From NCBI GenBank assembly GCA_965228015.1, contig OZ245787.1, positions 434,001 through 498,000 on the forward strand: 64,000 nt of DNA. Reading direction: 5' to 3'. The position numbers and the translations under genes were made by a program. This document shows positions 58,204 through 64,000 of the stretch, piece by piece. The DNA comes from SKKY01 sp965228015. GTDB taxonomy: Bacteria > Bacillota > Peptococcia > Peptococcales > SKKY01. A model generated the notes under the pieces. That model made no database searches, was not told where the DNA came from, and saw nothing but the letters and a program-made list of their open reading frames with translations. Positions within the stretch are counted from its first letter, which is position 1. Every line of letters begins with the position of its first letter.

Positions 58204-59674
58204 TATAATCCTCCATTTAAAAGATATTCTGATACAACTTTTAAAAAACTTTTACAATATCAGGATCAAACTGAGACCCACTGTTTTCTTCAATTTCTTT
58301 TACTGTTTGACTAATAGGCAGAGCCTTCCTATAAGGTCGGTCATTTGTTATTGCATCAAAAGTGTCTGCAATTGCTAGTATTCTTGACTCAACTGGGATT
58401 TCCTCTCCCTTTAAACCTAAAGGATATCCAGAACCATCCCATTTTTCCTGATGAGTTAGTATATAGTATGATATCTCTTTTAACTCATTGGATTCATTTG
58501 CAATTCTCTCTCCTATACTGGAGTGGGTTTTCATTATTTCCCATTCTTCCCCAGTTAAAACACCGGGTTTTTTTAATATTGAATCGGGAATACCAACTTT
58601 CCCAATATCATGAAATTTTGAAAGCAGCTGAATCTTATCAATTTGATTTTGAGTAAGTTTCATTTCTTTTGCTATTAATGTGGCCAAAGTTTCCATTCTG
58701 TCTGCATGACCTTCTGTAATATAATCTTTTACTTCTAAAGCCTTCATTAAGGTTTTTACCAGGTTATTTTTAGTGCTGGACTCCTTAAGCATTTTATTTT
58801 GATGCATGTTATTATCTGCTTCCTGAAAGAAGATAGAAGTATTTACCTCTCCTTTTTACTATATGCATAACCATAAGATAAACTAATACGAAATACCTCT
58901 TTCTCCTGGTTATGTTTTTCAAGCAAATTATTTAAATTCTGTATCTCACTTTCTACTTCTTCTCTTGAAAAATTTTCAAGAATTACTGCAAATTCATCTC
59001 CGCCAACCCTTGCTACGAATCCTTTGTCTTTAAAATTTTCTCTGATTATATTACTAACAACAACCATTAACCTATCACCAGCAATATGTCCTAAAGTATC
59101 ATTTACAATTTTCAGCCCGTCTATATCTATTAATATCAAAGCTCTTGATATATCACTTTTTTCTTCAAATCTCTTAAATATTTCTTCAAAATAGTTTCTG
59201 TTATAAAGATTAGTTAAACTATCCTTTTCTGCCATGTCCCTTAATTTTTTCTCCATTAAAACTCTTTCTGTAATATCTCTTATCATTATCAACACTTCAT
59301 CTATTTCAGAAGTGCTGATTCTGGCCTCTAAATAATAATTTTCTTTTGTTTTATTTAAAATAAAATTTAAAGTAATTAGTTCCTTGTATTTTATTGCTTT
59401 ATTTATTCCTTCTCTTAGCAATCCGGTTATTTCTTTATCCTTAAGAATATCACCAATCAAAGGACTTAATTTTTCGGAAGAAAATGAGAAAGGAGTAACA
59501 TAACTTCTTGAATCACTTACAAAAAGCATGTCAGGAATAGTTTTTAGCAAAGCCTTGTTTCTAATATTCGCTTTCTCAAGCTCCAAAATTTTTTCCTGAA
59601 GCTCTGAATAATAATTCTTTCTAAAAGAATCCTCTTCCAAACCAATAATAGCTTCTCTTGTAAAATTCTTTCAT
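58203..59674 (-). pseudogene. PAS-GGDEF-HD-GYP cyclic-di-GMP protein, frameshifted
   Basis: This is a cytoplasmic signalling protein with an N-terminal helix (SFRKNYYSELQEKILELEKA), a PAS-like sensor (about residues 40-140), a GGDEF domain with the active motif RVGGDEFAV, and an HD-GYP phosphodiesterase domain (DYITEGHADRMETLA, SKFHDIGKVGIP, HQEKWDGSGYP). It could both make and break cyclic di-GMP. The frame is lost at T5 (58853-58857, plus strand) between the two catalytic domains, near the 3' end (A6 at 58243-58248), and near the 5' end (59660). Corrected length is about 490 residues. The ATG near 59674 follows GAGGA, and the gene overlaps the ErcA-like gene. Confidence 0.86.
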
Positions 59675-60806
59675 AAATATTCCTCACTTCAGCTGGAGAA
59701 AGTTCTTTTGGATTAGTAACCATGCAAGGGTCATTCAAAGCATTTTTCACAACTAAATCATATAAATCATCTTTTGAACCTGCAATTTCAATATAACTTC
59801 TGATTCCAACATTTTCCCTTAAAATGCGAATTCTTTCAAGTAGTTTTTCTTTTACAGAATTTAAAGAATTTATTTCAATCCCCAAACTTCTTGAAATATT
59901 ATTATATTTCTCTGGTGCTGAATCAAAATTTAAATCTATTACATATTCTAATAAAATACTGTTACATTCTCCGTGAGGAAGATCAAGAAGGCCTCCAAGG
60001 CTGCGGGCCATACCATGAACTGCCCCAAGACTGGCATTAGAAAAGGCAATTCCTGCATATAATGAACCAAGCATTAAATTGTTCATTATTTCAATATCCT
60101 TTTCTTCAGTCACAGCTTTTTCAAGATTTTTATTAATTATTTTTATAGCCTCCAAGGCATGAATATCAGTTAAATTTGATTGTGCATTAGAAACATATGC
60201 CTCTATTGCATGAGTTAAAGCATCCATTCCAGTACAGGCAATAAGATTTGAATTCATTGTCATTAAAGGTACCAGGTCAATCAATGCAAGGTCCGGTACT
60301 ACTTTTTTACTGATTATTGCTTTTTTAAGTAATTCATTACTATCACATATTATTGCAAACTGAGAAACATCTACTGAGGTCCCTGAAGTACTGGGGATAC
60401 AAACTAAAAGAGGCCCAGGTAATTTTATTTCATCTACTCCTTCATAATCTAAAATATGTCCCCCGTTTGTAGCTACAATTGCAATCCCCTTGGCACAATC
60501 CATAGGGCTGCCACCGCCGACAGCAATAATAAGATCACAATCTCCCGATAGAAAAACTTCAGCTCCAAGCATAGCTTCATAATCTTTCGGATTTTCTGAA
60601 ACTCCATCAAATATACTATATGAACTGGTAAACTTTTCTATCTCATTTAATATGTCTTTATACCATTGTAACTCTGTTATATTATTATCAGTTACTATCA
60701 GGGGTTTTTTTGAGCTGAAATGAGATAAATATCTGCCAATTAACAATCTGGAATCTTCTCCTATTATTATTTCAGGAACAACAAATTTTCTTAATTCTTT
60801 ACTCAA
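59544..60806 (-). CDS. ErcA-like iron-containing alcohol dehydrogenase family protein
   Basis: This is a group III (iron-type) alcohol dehydrogenase. It has the NAD loop AVGGGSPMDCAKGIAIV, CIPSTSGTSVDVSQFAI, and the metal ligands in GMDALTHAIEAYV, GAVHGMARSLGG and LPHGECNSILL. The combination DVSQFAI, LPHGECN and DPCMVTNPKELS matches the ErcA regulatory subfamily, first described in control of ethanol oxidation. After NIYERIL the frame continues to 59544 with an unrelated tail; one base fewer near 59660 would end it at about 59621. The downstream PAS-GGDEF-HD-GYP gene overlaps it. A catalytic role is possible; a sensory role is inferred from context. Confidence 0.85.
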   Translation of the reverse strand: MSKELRKFVVPEIIIGEDSRLLIGRYLSHFSSKKPLIVTDNNITELQWYKDILNEIEKFTSSYSIFDGVSENPKDYEAMLGAEVFLSGDCDLIIAVGGGSPMDCAKGIAIVATNGGHILDYEGVDEIKLPGPLLVCIPSTSGTSVDVSQFAIICDSNELLKKAIISKKVVPDLALIDLVPLMTMNSNLIACTGMDALTHAIEAYVSNAQSNLTDIHALEAIKIINKNLEKAVTEEKDIEIMNNLMLGSLYAGIAFSNASLGAVHGMARSLGGLLDLPHGECNSILLEYVIDLNFDSAPEKYNNISRSLGIEINSLNSVKEKLLERIRILRENVGIRSYIEIAGSKDDLYDLVVKNALNDPCMVTNPKELSPAEVRNIYERILQEKLLLVWKRILLERIIIQSFRKKFWSLRKRILETRLC

Positions 60807-60871
60807 CTTAAAAACCCCCTTTAATAAATCTCCTTCTATCTTACCATTTTTCCCTTATTTGTAACCAATAA

Positions 60872-60913
60872 AAAAGCTATTACTTTCTGGTTATTCCAGA
60901 AGGTAATAGCTTT
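60872..60913 (-). terminator. Intrinsic terminator after the NifX/MinD operon
   Basis: AAAGCTATTAC and the matching GTAATAGCTTT, with CTTCTGG/CCAGAAG further in, make an 18-bp stem with a short loop. On the minus strand it is followed by TTTTTTATT. Confidence 0.9.
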
Positions 60914-60919
60914 ACTTTT

Positions 60920-61264
60920 TTATTCATGATGCCCGTGTTCATGACAAACAGAACCAGCGCAATTCAAATTACCAGATAAGTAATTTCGGAGTACTTCATC
61001 GCTTAAACCCTTTGCTCCAATAATAACTTCTATATTATTTTCATTAAAGAGATCTACAGCTCCTCCACCCATTCCTCCAGAGATTATTGTATTTACACCT
61101 TTCTCGTGAAGGAAGACAGGTAAAAAACCTGGTTTATGTCCCGGATTCTGAACCATTTCCTTACTAAGCAGATGCCCGTTATCTACAGTATAAATAATAA
61201 ATCCCTCACAATGGCCAAAATGTTCAGTAACTTTTTCATTATCTGAAGCAATTGCAATTTTCAT
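60920..61264 (-). CDS. NifX/NifB-type (dinitrogenase iron-molybdenum cofactor) family protein
   Basis: The 114-residue protein has the family start MKIAIASDNEKVTEHFGHCE and the motif VNTIISGGMGGGAVDLF. The family binds metal-sulfur clusters or cofactors; members outside nitrogen fixation are poorly understood. It ends with a Cys/His-rich tail (SVCHEHGHHE), a likely metal site. No nitrogenase genes are in the window. It is the last gene of the operon, 2 bp after the MinD-like gene. Confidence 0.9.
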   Translation of the reverse strand: MKIAIASDNEKVTEHFGHCEGFIIYTVDNGHLLSKEMVQNPGHKPGFLPVFLHEKGVNTIISGGMGGGAVDLFNENNIEVIIGAKGLSDEVLRNYLSGNLNCAGSVCHEHGHHE

Positions 61265-61266
61265 GT

Positions 61267-62130
61267 TTAAACCTCCATGTATTTTTTTATTATTTCATAA
61301 ATTTTTCGAAGTTCATTTCCTGATTCACACTCTATATCAGCAATAGTTAAGCCACGGTTGACTGCTTTTATAGCTTCTTTATCAAAAGGAATCTCTCCGA
61401 TATAAGGAATATTATTTTTAGAACAAAAATCTTTAATATCATTAGTTTTTTCAATATTAGTGTCATATTTGTTAATACAGACTAAAGAATTGGTTTGAAA
61501 TTTTGATGACGTTGAAATAATTCTTTCCATATCAGAAATCCCAGATATAGATGGCTCTGCAACAATAAGAACCATGTCTACCCCGCTAATTGAAGCAATA
61601 ACTGGGCAGCCTATTCCCGGAGAACCATCAATAATTGCAAAGTCAGCATCTTTTGCATTTTCTTTAAGTTGCTTTTTTACTTCGCTAACCAATAATCCAG
61701 AAGTACCGCTACCCATTTTTAATTTTGCCGTTGAAAATACAACATCATCTTTATACAATTCTATATCTCCGGCTTTTGCTGGCTTTAACTTTATTGCTCC
61801 AGCCGGGCATACATATTCGCAGACACCACAGCCTTCACAGGCGAAATAATCAATTAAATAATTTCCATTTTCTAAATAAATGCTTTCAAATCTGCATTTT
61901 TCCATACATATTCCACATTTAACACAGAACTCTTGATTAATTTCTGCTTTGGGCAGACCAAAATAATCCTTTTTTATTGGATCAGTATTTTGTCTTAATA
62001 CTAAATGAAGATTAGGAGCATCGATGTCACAATCAGCAAAGGCCTTAGCTTCAGATATTTTTATTAATGCACTTGCAATAGTTGTTTTACCCGTTCCGCC
62101 TTTACCGCTTAAAACAAGAAGTTGTCTCAT
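61267..62130 (-). CDS. MinD/ParA-type P-loop ATPase with inserted 2[4Fe-4S] ferredoxin domain (copy A)
   Basis: The deviant Walker A motif LVLSGKGGTGKTTIA and the later switch IIDGSPGIGCPV mark the MinD/Mrp/NifH-like class. Between them, residues about 65-115 form a ferredoxin domain with two cluster motifs: CVKCGICMEKCRFE and CEGCGVCEYVCPAGA. The 287-residue layout is typical of archaeal and clostridial proteins annotated as MinD superfamily ATPases with ferredoxin domains. A role in iron-sulfur or cofactor maturation is inferred. It is a paralogue of its neighbour and is intact. Confidence 0.92.
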   Translation of the reverse strand: MRQLLVLSGKGGTGKTTIASALIKISEAKAFADCDIDAPNLHLVLRQNTDPIKKDYFGLPKAEINQEFCVKCGICMEKCRFESIYLENGNYLIDYFACEGCGVCEYVCPAGAIKLKPAKAGDIELYKDDVVFSTAKLKMGSGTSGLLVSEVKKQLKENAKDADFAIIDGSPGIGCPVIASISGVDMVLIVAEPSISGISDMERIISTSSKFQTNSLVCINKYDTNIEKTNDIKDFCSKNNIPYIGEIPFDKEAIKAVNRGLTIADIECESGNELRKIYEIIKKYMEV

Positions 62131-62131
62131 T

Positions 62132-62971
62132 TTATTTTACCTCCCTTACTATTTTTTCAAGTAGAGAGGAAAATACTTTTTTATATTCTTCTTTTTCATT
62201 AGCGATAATATTTCCTTCACTGTTTAGTTTGCCAATTTCTTCACTATAATAAATTTTACCTAAAATATTAATATTATTTTCATTACAAAAATATTCAGAA
62301 GGATTAATTCCTTCTGAATATTTATTCAAAATAACACCTGCGGGCTTATTGAATAATTTTACCAGTTCATAAACCATTTCCAGATTATGGGCTCCGAAAA
62401 CAGAGGGTTCTGCTACAAGCAAACAGCAATCTGCATCTTTAATACTTTCCATTACTATACAGGCACTCCCAGGAGGACAGTCTACAATATTAATATAATT
62501 ATTCTTTTTGTCACTTTCCTTCATTAGTTCTTTTATTAAAGGCACCCCTGAAGCTTCACCAATATTTAAAATACCTGTAAAAACAGAAACATTTCCACTA
62601 TTTCCAATTTCTATTTTACCAATGCTTTTATATTTTTCTGCAATAGCTCCTGCTGGGCAAACTAACATGCAACCTCCACAAGAATGGCAAATATCTTCAA
62701 AGACCAGTAATTTATTACCTGTGTATGCTAAGGCATTAAAATTACAAAAATTAACACATTTTCTGCAGCCAATACATTTTTCCTGATCTACAGAAGGTAT
62801 TTTGACTTTTATTTCTTTGGTATTACCTTTTTCAGGATTGAAATATAAAAATCCGTTTGGTTCTTCAACATCACAATCAATATAATTACTATTCCCTGCT
62901 GAATAGGCAAGATTAACCGATACCAGAGTTTTGCCCGTACCACCTTTACCACTTAATACTGCTATTTTCAT
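62132..62971 (-). CDS. MinD/ParA-type P-loop ATPase with inserted 2[4Fe-4S] ferredoxin domain (copy B)
   Basis: This 279-residue paralogue has Walker A AVLSGKGGTGKTLVSVNL, the inserted clusters CIGCRKCVNFCNFN and CHSCGGCMLVCPAGA, and the switch IVDCPPGSAC. The two copies usually occur side by side and probably form a heterodimer; that is family knowledge, not seen here. It starts 2 bp after the NifX-like gene upstream and ends 1 bp before copy A. It is intact. Confidence 0.92.
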   Translation of the reverse strand: MKIAVLSGKGGTGKTLVSVNLAYSAGNSNYIDCDVEEPNGFLYFNPEKGNTKEIKVKIPSVDQEKCIGCRKCVNFCNFNALAYTGNKLLVFEDICHSCGGCMLVCPAGAIAEKYKSIGKIEIGNSGNVSVFTGILNIGEASGVPLIKELMKESDKKNNYINIVDCPPGSACIVMESIKDADCCLLVAEPSVFGAHNLEMVYELVKLFNKPAGVILNKYSEGINPSEYFCNENNINILGKIYYSEEIGKLNSEGNIIANEKEEYKKVFSSLLEKIVREVK

Positions 62972-62973
62972 AA

Positions 62974-63342
62974 TTAATTACTTACCTTGCCATGAAATCC
63001 TTCATGGATATCATTTAATAAAGATAACTTATTATCTAAAAAAATATCAATATTTTCCCTGGCAGAAACCTTTTCGGATTTATACATTTTTATTTCTGCA
63101 TTGTTAATAACATCAGCCGCATTTTCTCCGCATCTTGGGGTAATCAATACTTCCGCACCGCTGTCAACTACTAACTGAGCGGCTTTTATTCCTGCTCCCC
63201 CTTTTGCGTTTGCTGCAGTGTTTTCTATATATTCAGCAGCCTTGCTTTCTGTATCATAAATTAAATAGTATGGCGCCCTTCCAAAGGAAACCGAAACTAG
63301 ATTATTAATATCTTTCTCATCTATTGGTATTGCTATTTTCAC
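62974..63342 (-). CDS. NifX/NifB-type family protein
   Basis: The 122-residue protein begins KIAIPIDEKDINNLVSVSFG and has GGAGIKAAQLVVDSGAEVLI and TPRCGENAADV, typical of the dinitrogenase iron-molybdenum cofactor family. The start is a GTG at 63340-63342, whose G is shared with the TAG stop of the DUF134 gene and which has AGGAGG upstream. It differs from the 60920 copy by lacking the His/Cys tail. Confidence 0.88.
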   Translation of the reverse strand: MKIAIPIDEKDINNLVSVSFGRAPYYLIYDTESKAAEYIENTAANAKGGAGIKAAQLVVDSGAEVLITPRCGENAADVINNAEIKMYKSEKVSARENIDIFLDNKLSLLNDIHEGFHGKVSN

Positions 63343-63710
63343 TACAAAAACCTCCTGTTCCTTCCTTGTCCAGAACCATGTCCGCATATTCCGCAGCTTT
63401 GACCAGGTTCCTGGTCTTCACATAGAAGATAATCTCCCCCTTCAATTTTCATTAAAACCCCTTCTACTAAGGAGGCTGAAATTTTTTTCCTTGCGCTGTT
63501 ATATATACCCTGGACTGTAGTTCGGGCTACATCCATTCTTACAGCACATTCCTCTTGATTTAGTCCTTCATAATCGATTAAACGTATCGTCTCATATTCA
63601 TCAATACTTAAAACAATTATTTGATCTTCCTGAACTGATCCCTTTAATGGGCCAAAAAGAGTTCTTTTAGGTAATTCGCATACCCTTCTTCTTCTTCTCG
63701 GTCTGGGCAT
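63342..63710 (-). CDS. DUF134 family DNA-binding protein
   Basis: The 122-residue protein starts MPRPRRRRRVCELP and has a sigma-70 region 4-like helix-turn-helix (LDYEGL-like IDYEGLNQEECAVRMDVART, then TVQGIYNSARKK), the DUF134 pattern. The C-terminus is rich in Cys and Gly (SCGICGHGSGQG), a possible metal or redox sensor. It is a candidate regulator of its own operon, perhaps at the palindromes at 63920-63970. It is intact. Confidence 0.9.
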   Translation of the reverse strand: MPRPRRRRRVCELPKRTLFGPLKGSVQEDQIIVLSIDEYETIRLIDYEGLNQEECAVRMDVARTTVQGIYNSARKKISASLVEGVLMKIEGGDYLLCEDQEPGQSCGICGHGSGQGRNRRFL

Positions 63711-63713
63711 ATT

Positions 63714-63902
63714 TTACAAGCTTCTCCTTCCCTGTCTTCTTCCACAACCTCTTCCGGCACCTTGCATTTTAAGTCCTCTTGCGAAACCGAAAGTTCTTTC
63801 ATTTGATTCAAGTGAGTTATTACTTCCATTGCTGCAATTTCCCATTTTTCTTCCAGTCATAGGACCTTTACCTTCTGGACCTGTACTATTTCTACCTGGC
63901 AT
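63714..63902 (-). CDS. DUF5320-like small glycine-rich protein
   Basis: The 62-residue protein begins MPGRNSTGPEGKGPMTGRKM, the signature of the DUF5320 family, and ends in a Gly/Arg/Cys-rich segment (GAGRGCGRRQGRRSL). The ATG at 63900-63902 is chosen over an upstream in-frame start because the family begins with MPGR and GGGGGGAG precedes it. It is the first gene of the operon, 3 bp before the DUF134 gene. Function is unknown; such proteins recur beside NifX-like genes. Confidence 0.85.
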   Translation of the reverse strand: MPGRNSTGPEGKGPMTGRKMGNCSNGSNNSLESNERTFGFARGLKMQGAGRGCGRRQGRRSL

Positions 63903-63919
63903 TTTTCTCCCCCCTTTAT

Positions 63920-63931
63920 TGACATATGTCA
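63920..63931. promoter_or_regulatory. Palindromic operator, proximal copy
   Basis: TGACATATGTCA is a perfect 12-bp palindrome. It lies about 10 bp downstream of the predicted transcription start of the DUF5320 operon, 18 bp before the start codon. A second copy of its core ACATATGT lies 39 bp upstream. Confidence 0.65.
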
Positions 63932-63943
63932 TTTACAGTTATC

Positions 63944-63971
63944 ATTTTACTCCTTTTGCAACATATGTCAA
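63944..63971 (-). promoter_or_regulatory. Predicted promoter of the DUF5320-DUF134-NifX-MinD operon
   Basis: On the minus strand TTGACA (63966-63971) and TAAAAT (63944-63949) are separated by 16 bp, a near-consensus vegetative promoter. The -35 hexamer overlaps the distal palindrome. Confidence 0.65.
63961..63970. promoter_or_regulatory. Palindromic operator, distal copy
   Basis: ACATATGTCA shares the palindromic core ACATATGT with the proximal site and overlaps the -35 hexamer. Together the two sites bracket the promoter, as for a repressor that blocks polymerase or forms a short loop. Confidence 0.6.
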
Positions 63972-64000
63972 TAACTATATTTCTGAGAGACCGTAAATTT

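Noticed and set aside
63644..63829. Alternative reading frame overlapping DUF134 and the DUF5320 gene
   Set aside because: It has no family features and is a frame shadow; both overlapping genes have clear family signatures and ribosome sites.
1..64000. tRNA, rRNA or CRISPR arrays
   Set aside because: No cloverleaf-like sequences, rRNA segments or regularly spaced direct repeats were noticed on either strand; a dedicated search (tRNAscan-SE, CRISPR finder) would settle it.

Overview
The window is AT-rich, low-GC Firmicute chromosome. Several conserved neighbourhoods point to an anaerobic, spore-forming clostridial or halanaerobial lineage: miaB-ymcA-mutS, recA-recX-rny-ymdB-spoVS, addB-addA, the oxygen-sensitive ribonucleotide reductase nrdD-nrdG, and a long cobalt-early (anaerobic) cobalamin operon. 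Two complete glycine-betaine-type ABC systems suggest osmotic or salt stress. The lineage is an inference; no rRNA, tRNA or CRISPR array was seen.

Layout. 1-7020: an IS3-family fragment inserted in an ISL3-family element, which itself cuts off the 3' end of a decayed mutS; then ymcA, miaB and a second, inverted ISL3 copy. 7073-8447: small envelope or stress genes (DUF948, YtxH, YkvA). 8472-21819: cobalamin operon, transcribed right to left (cobU, cbiD, cbiE, cbiT, cbiF, cbiG, cbiJ, cbiC, cobQ, cbiB, cbiA, cobS, pduX, cobD, cobC); cbiK lies apart at 43.5 kb. 21895-28981: PHP phosphoesterase, spoVS, ymdB, rny, recX and recA, with a nested ISLre2/IS3 insertion between rny and recX. 29083-31940: an SsuC/TauC-like permease (split by IS3) and its binding protein. 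31978-40024: a secreted repeat protein, an OpuC-like system and an OpuA system. 40089-45279: nrdG, nrdD, an unknown protein, cbiK, azlD and azlC. 45308-52166: addA and addB. 52209-57671: a DUF2680 protein, a two-component system with an Lrp regulator, a YitT-like membrane protein and a DUF2207 protein. 57673-60806: LemA, a PAS-GGDEF-HD-GYP protein and an ErcA-like alcohol dehydrogenase. 60920-63902: an operon of two MinD-like ATPases with built-in ferredoxin domains, two NifX-like proteins, DUF134 and DUF5320.

The most striking features are mobile-element history and gene decay. An ISLre2 element with 9-bp target duplications landed in the last codons of recX and rewrote its C-terminus. An IS3 copy later entered that element and most of its interior was lost. 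mutS is broken by three frameshifts and an ISL3 truncation. More than twenty other genes carry apparent one-base gains or losses, mostly in A/T runs. Loss of mismatch repair would produce this signature, but homopolymer sequencing error would too. The 6.9 kb addA-addB pair, rny, recA, miaB and opuA are uninterrupted.

I did not find a clearly new multi-gene system. The best leads are the promoter with two TGACATATGTCA-type operators controlling the DUF5320/DUF134/NifX/MinD operon, the ErcA plus cyclic-di-GMP protein module, and the DUF2680 gene with 11-bp-spaced TTGTCAC repeats beside an OmpR-type two-component system.
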